64,000 bases of DNA, from positions 3,038,001 through 3,102,000 of the forward strand of contig JAETXT010000010.1 in the NCBI GenBank assembly GCA_019188255.1, read 5' to 3'. This document shows positions 53,501 to 64,000 of this stretch, in pieces. Position numbers and translations under genes: made by a program. Numbering within the stretch: the stretch's first letter is position 1; each line of letters starts with the position of its first letter. This stretch comes from Verticillium longisporum (Eukaryota; Ascomycota; Sordariomycetes; Glomerellales; Plectosphaerellaceae). A model generated the notes under the pieces. It ran no database searches and had not been told where the DNA came from. It was given only the letters and a program-made list of their open reading frames with translations.

Positions 53501-55790
53501 GTTATACCCTTTAGATTAATTAATACCCCTATAACCTTCTAGAATATAATTAACGATATACTACGAGAATTCCTTAATATCTTTATAATAGTCTACTTTA
53601 ACGATATCCTAATCTTCTCTAAAATAGAAGAGGAATATAAGAAATACGTTTATTAAATCCTCTAATAGCTATATAAATATAAGTTATTAATAGAACCTGA
53701 AAAAGCTAAGTTCTATATATAAGAAGTAGACTTCCTAGGATATATAATTACGCTAGGAGAAATTCGAATAGAAAAATCTAAAATAGCCGCTATTAAGGAA
53801 TAGCTTATACCTAAGAACGTTAAGGACGTTCGAGTATTCCTTAGATTTATTAACTTCTATTAACGATTTTTAAAAGGATATAATAAGATTACTAACCCTT
53901 TAACGAACTTTATAATTAAAGATATTAAATTTATATAGAACGAACTTTAAGAAAAAGCGTTCTAATAAATTATTAATAATATACTTAGCGAACTAGTCCT
54001 TAAGATAATCGATTTCGAGAAATTAATAGAAATCGAAACGGATACCTCTAACTTCGTAATCGGAGGGTAACTTAGATAGCGAGATAAATAAGGACGCTTA
54101 TACTTAATAGCATTCTTCTTAAAAAAATTATACGGTCTAGAACTTAATTACTAGATATACGATAAAGAACTTATAGCGATTATCGAAGTATTTAAGGAAT
54201 AGAGAACGTATCTCTCTAGAGCACGATACGAAGTTAAGGTCTATATAGACTATAAGAATCTCGTATATTTTATAATAAATAAAGACCTTAATAAACGATA
54301 GATTAGATAAGTAGAATTCCTATTAGAATTTAATTTTACTATTATCTATTATAAAGGATTAGAGAATAGTAAAGTAAATATCCTAAATAGATACTCGGAC
54401 TATAAATAAACTACGCCCCCGAATAATAATATAATCCTTACGAATAATAAAAATAGGAACTTAATCTTATATTATTATACGCTAATAGTTACGATACGAG
54501 TAATACCTATACGATTATTAGAAAATACTACGGAACTTATTAAGTAGGTCTATGAGGCTAAGGCCTATAGATATTAAAGAGTAGCGAAAACCTTTATATA
54601 ATTTAGAAAGTATTACGACTTTAAAGGTACTAGATAGGATATTATAGTAATAGTATATAACTATAACCTCTATAAGAAAAGTAAAGTAGAGAGATATAAA
54701 CCCTATAGAGAAATTAAGCTATTATTAGTATTAATAGTAGCCTAGGAATTAGTTTTATTAGACTTTATTATTAGCTTATTACCCTTAAAGGAACTCTTAA
54801 CTAGGACCTCTTATAATAATATCCTAATAATCGTTAATTAACTTACTAAGTATTCCTACTTTCTCTTATATAAAGTAATAGGAATAATAGAAGACCTAGC
54901 TTATATATTCCTTAGAAATATTATAGGATAGTACGGACTCCCGAAAGAACTAGTATTAGATAGAGATAAGCTCTTTACTAATAACTTTTAGAAGTTACTT
55001 ATTATATAGCTTAGAGCTAAGTATAAACTTTCGATAGTATTCTACCTATAGATAGACGGCTAGATAGAGCGAACGAACTAGACTCTCGAATAATACCTCC
55101 GATATTATATTAACTATTAATAGGACGACTAGGTTACGCTATTACCTATCGTATAGTTCGTATATAATAGCTTACTAAGCGAATTAATAAGGGAATCGCT
55201 ATTTTACGTTAACTATAGCTATAACCTAATAATTTACGCGGAACGCTACGAAATACTAAATATATTAAAAGCGACTAATATTATAGCTAATATCTATAAG
55301 ATCTAGGACTAAATTAAGCTCGACCTTAAACTTATACGTATTAGAATAACTATATACGCTAATAAAATAAGGATAAAGGGACTATCCTTATAGGAGGGAG
55401 ATAGTATCTACCTTATACGCCGAAATATAAAAACTAAACGACTAAACGATAAACTAGATTTTAAGAAACTAGGACCCTTTAAAATTCTTAAGAAACTCTT
55501 AGATATTAATTATTACTTTTTATTACTAGAGAATATAAAGATTTACCCTATTTTCTATATTATACTTCTAGAATTAGTATTACTAAATATATTAATCGAA
55601 ATAAATACGGAAATCGAAAATATAAATAAATACGAAGTCGAAAGAATTATCGATTATAAGTAAATAAAAGGGCGAAACGAATACCTTATTGAATAGAAAA
55701 ACTATAAATACGAGGAAAATATATAAGAGCTAATTAAGAACCTAAACTATTTATAATTATTAAAGTAATATTACTAGCCCTTAGAAAGTT
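50570..55790 (+). pseudogene. RIP-inactivated gag-pol with chromodomain of D
   Basis: The gag N-terminus (about 50,580-50,700) reads as a Leu/Lys/Glu/Gln coiled coil. The zinc knuckle near 51,420-51,470 has CX2CX4HX4C spacing, but three Cys codons and the His now read Tyr. The protease active site at 52598-52609 reads Asp-Asn-Ser-Ala for Asp-Ser-Gly-Ala. The RT core LDLKGAYNLV lies near 53,410, and the catalytic box at 53594-53605 reads Tyr-Phe-Asn-Asp for Tyr-Leu-Asp-Asp. RNase H lies at about 54,040-54,410, integrase about 54,560-55,550, and a chromodomain (EVERIIDYK start) about 55,631-55,775. RIP has thus removed both the frame and key catalytic residues. Confidence 0.9.
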
Positions 55791-56465
55791 AAGCGACTCC
55801 GGGTCGAAGGAGCTTAAGGCGCTCTAGTTAATAACCCCGAAACCCCTAGCCGCTTATACGGCTATTACGGCCTCTAACTCCTCCCGCTCTATAGAATCTA
55901 ACTCGTTTAAGGACTATAACCCCTAGTTTACTATCTTTATATCCCTCTCGTAAAGGGAGCGTTTCTAGGTATGAAGACGCTTTAGGCGGCTAAGGGCCTC
56001 CGCTACCTAGGACTATAGCTCCTCGAGGCGCGCCTCCTCGTCTAACTCCTTTTTATCTAACTTACCTAGCTCCTAGGTAATACGGGATACTATAAAGGAA
56101 AAAGTTAGCGAGTAGACGAATAAGAGGAGCTACTACTAAAAAACTTACGAGCGTTAATAGGTATTCTAGAATTATTATAGGAGCGATTATAATGAATATA
56201 TTCGGAGTAGCGACCGACGCCCTCTATTATACGATACTTCTAACCCTTCTATTAATAGAAGGAATACGGTATTACGTTATAATTACGAAGCTCGATAAAA
56301 TTAAACTATTCTTATCGCTTCTAGGCGGATAGAGATTTTAGTTTTTCGATACGACTTAATATTTCGTTAATATTATAAAAGAAGGAAATTAAGGGATATA
56401 ACTCCTTAGGACGTAGCGCTTATTAGTAAGGGTCGCTAGGATATCGACCTAGAGGAGGGGGATTA
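55790..56465 (+). other. Tail of D between chromodomain and 3' LTR
   Basis: About 670 bp, GC-richer than the rest of the block (cctcgaggcgcgcctcctcg at 56,022-56,041). No family is recognised. In the sense direction a frame can be followed as a basic, Arg/Ser/Tyr-rich segment to about 56,300; on the opposite strand parts read as Glu/Arg/Ala-rich. It may be a C-terminal extension of pol, a second frame, or untranslated 3' sequence. It ends in the polypurine tract. Confidence 0.5.
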
Positions 56466-56902
56466 TATAATGCCCTAACTAGGTTATTACTAGAACTCTA
56501 AGCAGGATACCCTGCGCATAACTAGGCGCATAGCACGGATTAACGGGATTACTTACGTAACCGTAACTAGATTACGATACTTAAGGTAATCCTATTATTA
56601 ACTTAATCGTGATCTCTAGTAATAGGGTTACGATAGTAGTAGTAAGCTATCTAATATAGCCTTACTACTTAACCGACTTAGGACGGAGGAATAGGTATAA
56701 AAGGATAAATATTCTTATACTTATAGATATATTCTTTCTTACGATAGTAATTAATCTAAGTCTTACTTTATATTTATTATAACGAGTACGTAACGCCTTA
56801 CGATACTATATCGTCTTAGAGTTATAACCTAAGCTTCTATTAAATAATAACCCTAACCCCTTCTAATAGTATTCCCCCTTCGGAAGCTGCCAGGTCGTAA
56901 TA
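56466..56902 (+). repeat. 3' LTR of D (437 bp)
   Basis: Starts TATAATGCCC right after the purine-rich tract and ends GTCGTAATA, followed by CCTAT. Its left part is more RIPed than the 5' LTR, but its last 150 bp are less so (aacgagtacgtaacgcc, cggaagctgccagg). Confidence 0.94.
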
Positions 56903-56907
56903 CCTAT

Positions 56908-57145
56908 TTACCTTCGATCTAAATGAAAAATATACTATTTTATAGCTCTCGTTAAGGGCTATAAGAATCTTCGATTTATTCCTCGATCTAATATCTCCTT
57001 CTTAAGATATAATTACTTTTATCTCTCCCTTCCTCTTATTCCTTTATCTATTATTATCTCTTCCTCCTATAACTAAGTAATACCCTCAGTCACTGCCTAA
57101 TACCTCCTACGTCGACTATAATATATACTAATACTAGTAAATAAT
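56908..57145. other. Unassigned sequence right of element D
   Basis: Moderately AT-rich, with pyrimidine-rich stretches (about 56,995-57,070) and some intact CA/TG. It matches no element in the window. No gene is seen. Confidence 0.5.
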
Positions 57146-57282
57146 TTATAAGTTTTATATTAATTTTAATTTATCAAGGCTATTAAGTATAGCCTTGACT
57201 TCTCTTTTAAACTTAAATCTATTATTGAAATATTAGCGATAAAATATATAGGGGTTAGGTTCCTAACGTCTGATTCCTTATA
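57146..57282 (-). repeat. Truncated family A LTR, weakly RIPed
   Basis: The right ~137 bp of a family A LTR in the same orientation as the A2 LTRs, ending GATTCCTTATA; the left ~60 bp are missing. It keeps CA and TG (TCAAGGCTA, TAGCCTTGA, tctgattcc). The central hairpin arms have changed in concert: TCGAGGCTA/TAGCCTCGA elsewhere, TCAAGGCTA/TAGCCTTGA here. It is the last repeat before the genes. Confidence 0.85.
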
Positions 57283-57690
57283 CTTAGCCTACCTTAATCG
57301 TGCTATAAATCCATAGATTATAGCACTATTTATATCTCGAACCTAAGGCATTTGAGGAATGACTCTTAATGATAGTCCTAATACTCGGGTAACTTAGTTT
57401 CCCCGACTACTACACATTGCAGCATCACATATGGATAGGGTTTCATTGGCCAAAGAAGGGCCCGCCAGAGATTAGTCAGCACAGCAAACCAACCATGCCT
57501 GAGGACATCAAGCCTCTTTTCTGCGTACTGCCGCTGCTTCGAACGACATCAGTCCACAGTCCATGAAGCTGTCTTCTGGCTGCGATTGGGTTTCGACATC
57601 GACTCGCCCACAGGCTACCTCTACACGAATCAAATCCGCCACGCCGTTCATTGTGCTGCTTCCAAAGCCGTGACCTCTCAACGAATCACG
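57283..57690. other. Isochore boundary and upstream region of the complex I gene
   Basis: Composition shifts from AT-rich to about balanced within roughly 57,290-57,420. An inverted CCAAT box (ATTGGCC) lies at about 57,446-57,452. The upstream ATGs at 57,495 and 57,562 open only short frames that stop before the gene. No other gene is seen. Confidence 0.6.
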
Positions 57691-58242
57691 ATGTCGACGC
57701 GACAAGCTGCTCTGTACGCCACATCAGACATCCCTTGAGCAACGACCATGTTGCTAACATGACCCTCTAACAGGTCGCTTTACCGACGGTCTCTGAAGCT
57801 CTCACTTGACTGGGCAGTCCACCGTCATCTTTGGAGAGGCCAAGCGCTCTACATTCGGTCTCTTTTCGAGGCGAACCGCAAGGTTACTGACGCACGCCAG
57901 AAGAGGGTACCATCTTCATCACAACAATGCCCCATCCTCCAAGCGTTGGACTGACTATGGACCCAACAGGAACTGCTAGCAGAGACCGAGAAGCTTCTGG
58001 AGAGATGGAAGCACCCTGATCCGTACACTCCGCCGACCGCCCCTGGTGGTATGTGTCTCCGTGGATGCAGTTGTGCTCCTTCACCCTGAATATCAACCCA
58101 ACTAACCCAATCCAGGTTCGAAATATGAGCGAAACCTCCCTCCGCCAATCCTTGACGGTATGTTCCCCGAAGTCTTCTGTTTGCCGCCCCAAACAACACG
58201 GAGGCTAATTGATTCGCAGCTCCTCCCCCACTCAAGTTCTGA
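57691..58242 (+). CDS. Complex I LYR subunit, NDUFB9/B22-like (5 exons)
   Basis: Exons 57691-57713, 57774-57906, 57970-58048, 58116-58157 and 58220-58242 give 99 residues. Introns are 60, 63, 67 and 62 nt, all GT-AG, with branch points such as TGCTAACA in intron 1 and CTGAC in intron 2. The protein has the LYR motif at residues 10-12 followed by a basic helix, Phe39, and the family hallmark HPDPY (67-71) with PGGSKYERNLPPP (77-89). Known: NDUFB9/B22 is an accessory LYR subunit of the membrane arm of respiratory complex I in the mitochondrial inner membrane. It has no clear presequence, as is usual for this subunit. The first exon (23 nt) is the least certain; it uses donor CT|GTACGC, and no other donor keeps the frame. 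The gene is missed by simple ORF calling because no exon exceeds 133 nt. Confidence 0.88.
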
Positions 58243-59304
<1,062 letters not shown>

Positions 59305-59467
59305 TTTGACGAGTAGTTGTTTGGGAGAAAAAGGTAGTTTCGGTTATTGAGAACGGAGAAGACGCGTCTGGGCAGCTGTATGTGGTAGAGGATGTGGGTG
59401 AGAAAGATGGATGAAAGGGGAGAGCGGAACGTTGGCGGGGGGTCCAGAAGTTAAGTAGTTTTCGCGT

Positions 59468-59491
59468 CAGATCAGTGAGCTCCCAGATCAC
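59468..59491. promoter_or_regulatory. Paired CAGATCA motifs near H2A
   Basis: CAGATCAGT and CCCAGATCAC, 16 bp from start to start, 164-187 bp upstream of the H2A start codon. The first matches the H2B-side motif (CAGATCAGT) exactly. Confidence 0.5.
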
Positions 59492-60588
59492 CAAGCGTGT
59501 TTGGGGGCTAGTCCCGATTGGGCCACAACCTGTTGTTGTCGACGTGCATCATTATTGGGGTCGCACCTGCACCATTATTCGGAAGGTACGTACTCCCTCG
59601 GCTCTCAACGCTCAGACACTTGCCAATAAGGTGCCTGGCGTTCAAAGGTGTATATACCCAGCCCCCCTCTGCTTCTCCCTCCACAAGCCCGGGTCAACCC
59701 TGCGCGTTCCCCCCCCCAGTGACTGCATCAATACTCCCTCCTACGGAATCTCATCAAGAAACTCATTCTGCCAATGGGGGGTTTTATTCGCTAAGCAACC
59801 GTGCCGAACCCGCGGGTTTGAACACCGGAGGTCCCTTCGAGGACAAGTACATGTACCTAGTGCTCAATAACTCGCTGTACAGGTTTTCAAGTCTTCGTCA
59901 TTCGGCCTGAAGCACAAATGCTGAAAGCAAGTTACAGGCATGTCTACCTCTTGACTTGATGATCGTTCTCCGCGTTCCGTCTTCAGTGTAAGCCTCCACG
60001 CGGGTGGCCGAGCCTTAGCACAGCGCGGGTCGCACTTGGCATAATGTTCCGTTCATTAGATTGGGAGGAGCCTCGGACGTCTGCCCCACAAAGTGATGCT
60101 TCAATTCTGTTTCTTCGCTCATGGGGACTGCGGAGTGGGCGGGACATTGTGAGATACATGGTCGGATATCTGCTACCTTCGCGCTTCAGCCTTGTCTACC
60201 TATGCCAAGGCGCTGCACCAATTTCACGCGTCGCTCTGTTCCGTAAAGTGGCAGCAGCCCCTGCAGCCGATTCGGCAGACAAATGACACATAGACCGTGT
60301 TCCCATTTGGTGTCTCGTGTGGATTCGTGGTCAGTATGTGATCTGGTGGCCACAAGATAAGCTCGCAGATGGATTTCACTGGCCTGGTGAATTGTTTTGC
60401 AATACTGCTTCGAGATGTATGTAGCTCTTGACTAGCGCGTTCGAGTGGCCGGGATGCTGGCACGATTATTCTGGACCCCTGCAATCCAACCACGTCCCGT
60501 CACGCATTTTCTGGCGCGTCGCAGCAACCAGTACCCCACCCGCGCTTTCCCCCAAGCCACGCCTCCCCGAATCACTCTCCTCTGTGCA

Positions 60589-60616
60589 CCCAGATCAGTA
60601 ACGGCGCTAGCGCCCG
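60589..60616. promoter_or_regulatory. CAGATCAGT motif near H2B with GC-rich palindrome
   Basis: CCCAGATCAGT is followed by GGCGCTAGCGCC at about 60,603-60,614, a perfect 12-bp palindrome, 30-40 bp before the TATA-like CTACAAAAG. The shared motif suggests one factor acts on both histone genes. Confidence 0.5.
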
Positions 60617-60786
60617 TCGCGTCCAGCTACAAAAGCCCACGGCCACCCCCCGATCTCCCTCTCCAACACCATCACTTCCACTTTTCACATCCACCAGCTG
60701 CCCCAACAACGATTGACTGCACTCATCCAACCGTATTCCATCTCATTCTTTCAACGAATTTCAAATCACCCACACAGTCCGTCAAA

Positions 60787-61409
<623 letters not shown>

Positions 61410-61748
61410 GCGACTTGTTCGCAGTGTTTTTCTTTTCGGGCATTGGATTTGCTTGACACTGGGTGTCTTGAGTTGAGACCCGTCAATCGATTCAGCTTGG
61501 CTTTGGGTCTCTTAATGCGTTACGGATGGTCTGCTTTTTGGGGGCAATGTCTTCACGGTCAATCGGGGTTCGCGGCTGTACTATACCTTGAGAATAGGGT
61601 TTCGGACGAAATGAAATCGTGCATATGATTTTCATCAACACCAGACTCGCGCCTCTGCACGCCAGTGCAGGGTTTCTCCCCTTGACTAATTTTATAGGAC
61701 GTTTAATATGTCAACCTCGACTCCCGTGTCCTGTTTAATCGATCGGGT
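61410..61748. other. Convergent intergenic region between H2B and the Sqs1-like gene
   Basis: 339 bp holding the two 3' UTRs. No gene or structured element is seen. Confidence 0.6.
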
Positions 61749-63997
61749 CTAGCCAAGGCCGGCCTTGCCTCTTTTAACCTTCTGCTCGACAGGTTGCAGG
61801 ATACCCTTGTTGTCCATCGATCCCAAGGCTGTTCCTGTACTCCAGCCCATCTTTTCCAACATGGCGCGACCGCGGTTTTCTTGACCCAGTTCTGGGGCAG
61901 AACCTCCAACGACCTCGCCGTCACGATAGCCTGTATCCGGCTGACCGCCACCGCCACGACGTACGGATCCCCGCACGCCACTCCATCGCGAGCCCAGATC
62001 CTTACGAGGGAAGTATTTGCGTCCCACACGACCAATGGCTTGGTCAAAATTGTCCGCTGAATACTGCAAGGTCCTGGCCGTTCTGTACAGGGTAGGCCGG
62101 CGTTGGTCGCCGGATCCGGTTGACTTGGACTTGATGTTGAACTTGTTGGCCAACTCGTGCAATACCTTCCTGGCGTGGTTGTCCATTGGAGGCAGCGCCA
62201 AGCTTTTGAGTTCAAAATGGTCAGCTAGGGACGTTGGTGTAGAGGGTCATCGGTAGTACACTTGCCTTGCCTGACTATTCTTCAAGAAGCTTTCGAGTTC
62301 TTGGGCAATCTGTTCGATGCCCATACCTTGAGGATACTTGATCCGTAAGTCCTCCGGTTTGCCCTTCTTGCCGAGTAAGCCTTGCGCGCGCAACTTTTCG
62401 CGCTCTTTCTTTCTCTCGGCTTTCTTGAGTCTGTCGTTGTTGTATGTGGACAGCAGGACAGCCTCAAGTTCAGAATCCGATACGTTGAACACCGGGAGCT
62501 TCCCCTTTTTCGGTTTACGTGTGCGCTTGGTGATGGGATCGCCCCATTCCATGAAATCAAGATCATCGTATTCGTCATCTTGCGAGCTGTATGCATCGGT
62601 TGCTTCGCCTGCAGCAAACATTTGGGCAAGGAGAAAGTCGCTATCGGTCAGCCTTGTATGTGGCTCACGCTGCTTGGATTCGTAATCCAAAGCGTCAAGA
62701 TCGCCAATGGATTTCGAGGACCCGGCTAGGGAAGCAGCATCTCCACTCAGCCCTGACTTATCATCATTCTGCGCTGATTGCAAGTCGTTCTCCACGTGCA
62801 TGTCCATGTCTGAACCACCAATATCACGTTTGGCATGACCTTGACTTGTGATTAAGCCCAGATCATCGCCATTTTCGCGCATGTTGGCAATGTAATCAGC
62901 CAGGATTGCTTCCTGTTCCTTACTGGCGTCTTCTGCTTGTCTTAGGTTGCCATTCGCTCTCACCTTGTGTTTCTGCCTTTTTTCCCTGTTCTTACTAGGC
63001 AAGTTTGGCGACAGTGCTTGAGTTCCCACTGCCGAAGGGCCACGAATATCGGCATCCGTAACAAGCTGGTGTACCTCTTTTTGAATGTCCCTGAGATCGA
63101 AAGCCTTTTTTTGCTGCTTCGCATGTGGCCTATTTGGCTTCTGTGGGACGATTTGACGACTCTTTGGCCCCATTTTGTTACGTCCTCTAAACAAGATGAC
63201 CTCCTCGCTCGAATCGCCACTCGACTCAAGTGTGGATAGCTGATGAGTATCTTCGGGTACACTCCTCTGATGGCGGTGTGAGGGATCTCCATTGGTGTCG
63301 ATGAAAAAAAGCAATGGACTTGATGGGGGCTCAGTCGGTACGACAGCAACTTGACTGGCCTCGGCAGAAGCAGGGTTGTCGTTGGGCGCAGTTGAATTGA
63401 AGATTGGAGACGCTGGTCTGCTGTGTTGGGACGCAAAATCCTCTTCAGCATGGTTTGAGGTAGAACCCAAGCCTTCCCAGGGGCTAGCTGATGGATTATC
63501 AAACGCCGGACCCTGGACAACCATGGGAGTCATATGATCAGATACTATGTCGGCTTGTTGGGAGGTGACGTCTAGCATGGACGTGGGTGCCTGGCGCGAC
63601 AGACCATCCAGAGCATCATTGGCCTTGGATTGTAGTTCTCTTTCCAGGCGTTGGAGCTGGTCTTCTAGCTGTTTGAGAGGATCGACAGCCCCAGCACTCA
63701 CAAAGTTGACGGGTTGATTTCGAAGCCGAGTGCCAGCACTCCAGGGAGTATGTCCATGAGCTGTTGATCGAGCCTCATCGGCCAGTGAGAAGACCGTTCG
63801 AACTAGATAGAGGTTAGTCGTTGGCATTCAAGGTCGATGAACGGGAATTCATCCGATGTCGCACATCGCTACTCACTGTATGATGGTTCTGTTGCATACG
63901 ACTGAGCATCTGCGAGGCCCCGAGAGGAGGGGTTGCGGCCTGCACCGCCTCTACTCGAGCCTCTACGACCGCCACCTCTGAAACCTGGTCGTGGCAT
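61749..63997 (-). CDS. sqs1: Sqs1-like R3H and G-patch protein (3 exons)
   Basis: Minus-strand exons 63997-63877, 63802-62266 and 62202-61749 give 703 residues. Intron 1 is 74 nt, GT-AG. Intron 2 is 63 nt with a GC donor (AG|GCAAGT, 62265-62260), branch CTGAC at 62224-62220 and acceptor AAAAG; only this choice joins the frame into the family motif SLALPPMDNHARK. Residues 1-30 are Gly/Arg-rich (FRGGGRRGSSRGG). The middle is long, polar and probably disordered. The R3H domain is about 535-590 with R564-x3-H568, and the C-terminal G-patch about 662-703 (GRAMLEKMGW...GSMDNKGI). Known: yeast Sqs1/Pfa1 uses its G-patch to activate the helicase Prp43 in ribosome assembly and splicing; acts in nucleolus and cytoplasm. 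The start MPRPG is three codon-widths from the window edge, so a start further upstream cannot be excluded. Confidence 0.92.
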
Positions 63998-64000
63998 GCT

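Larger units (their letters stand above)
50068..56902 (+). mobile_element. Family D gypsy chromovirus, full length
   Basis: Complete 6,835-bp plus-strand element: 437-bp LTRs at 50068-50504 and 56466-56902 and perfect CCTAT duplication (50063-50067, 56903-56907). Order: gag, protease, reverse transcriptase, RNase H, integrase, chromodomain, a ~670-bp tail, polypurine tract (agaggaggggg, about 56,451-56,461), LTR. It is GC-richer and less RIPed than family A, so its proteins can be read for long stretches with TAA/TAG at former Gln/Trp codons. The two LTRs have equal length and differ, where compared, only by C/T and G/A changes, as expected if RIP is the only force since a recent insertion. 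Confidence 0.95.
1..57282. other. RIP-mutated AT-rich isochore made of nested retrotransposons
   Basis: Seen: about 57 kb of very AT-rich sequence in which CA and TG dinucleotides are nearly missing and TA is greatly over-represented, while CG, CC and GG persist in places. No frame stays open beyond about 80 codons, yet retroelement proteins can be read once TAA/TAG are taken as former Gln or Trp codons. LTR ends expected to be TG...CA read TA...TA. Known: RIP in Pezizomycotina converts CpA to TpA in duplicated DNA during the sexual cycle, and such blocks are usually H3K9-methylated heterochromatin. Inferred: the block is silent and contains no host gene. Confidence 0.95.
59305..60786. promoter_or_regulatory. 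Shared H2A-H2B divergent promoter region
   Basis: 1,482 bp between the two start codons. The core CAGATCA occurs at 59468-59474, 59484-59490 and 60591-60597, and its complement TGATCTG at 60339-60345. Two copies sit 160-190 bp upstream of the H2A start and one 190-200 bp upstream of the H2B start. A TATA-like CTACAAAAG lies at about 60,627-60,635 on the H2B side, and a CT-rich leader precedes the H2B start. TATATA at about 59,651 could serve either direction. Frames of about 130 codons in this region have no protein-like features. Confidence 0.7.

Noticed and set aside
1..57282. Mitochondrial or centromeric DNA as the source of the AT richness
   Set aside because: CA/TG depletion, LTR pairs, target duplications and gag-pol motifs explain the block as RIPed retrotransposons. 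A centromere location is possible but nothing in the sequence shows it.
57495..57690. ATGs upstream of the complex I gene and a minus-strand frame at 57508-57705
   Set aside because: The upstream frames stop before the gene or have no protein-like features; the minus-strand frame overlaps the gene start and matches nothing.
59475..59910. Two ~130-codon + strand frames in the histone promoter
   Set aside because: Overlapping frames rich in Pro/Ser/Arg with no domain, located where a divergent promoter is expected.
62282..63520. Long alternative frames (115 and 186 codons) inside the Sqs1-like gene
   Set aside because: They overlap exon 2 in other frames; exon 2 joined to the R3H and G-patch exon is the conserved protein.

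Overview
The window is nuclear DNA of a filamentous ascomycete (Pezizomycotina, probably Sordariomycetes). The evidence is short GT-AG introns of 49-107 nt with CTRAY-type branch points, a fungal H2A ending in SQEL, a fungal-type H2B, a Sqs1-like G-patch protein, and a long AT-rich block with the signature of repeat-induced point mutation (RIP). The species cannot be named from the sequence.

Bases 1 to about 57,280 are an AT-rich isochore with no intact gene. CpA and TpG are almost absent and TpA is greatly enriched. De-RIP reading by eye shows LTR retrotransposons. Family A is a Ty3/gypsy chromovirus with a 197-bp LTR and a complete length of about 7.55 kb. Copies are nested at least four deep on the left (A5 hosts A4; A4 hosts A3 and A1; A3 hosts A2), with 5-bp target-site duplications that still rebuild the host sequence. 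Family C is a Ty1/copia element with a ~150-bp LTR (C1 with C2 nested inside). Family D is a different gypsy chromovirus (437-bp LTRs, perfect CCTAT duplication). Several joins are not clean insertions: a head-to-head join near 24,251, an A element with mismatched flanks (31,152-38,724), and a solo LTR sitting on a host deletion (47,403-47,599). In family A about 1.9 kb lies between the chromodomain and the polypurine tract, and a long frame can be followed there on the strand opposite to gag-pol; I do not recognise its product.

From about 57,290 the composition returns to normal and four housekeeping genes follow closely: a five-exon complex I LYR subunit (NDUFB9/B22-like, +), histone H2A (-), histone H2B (+) and a Sqs1-like R3H/G-patch protein (-). 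H2A and H2B diverge from a 1.48-kb shared promoter containing a repeated CAGATCA motif. The two outer pairs are convergent. The first gene starts only about 410 bp from the last retroelement remnant, so the euchromatin/heterochromatin boundary is sharp.
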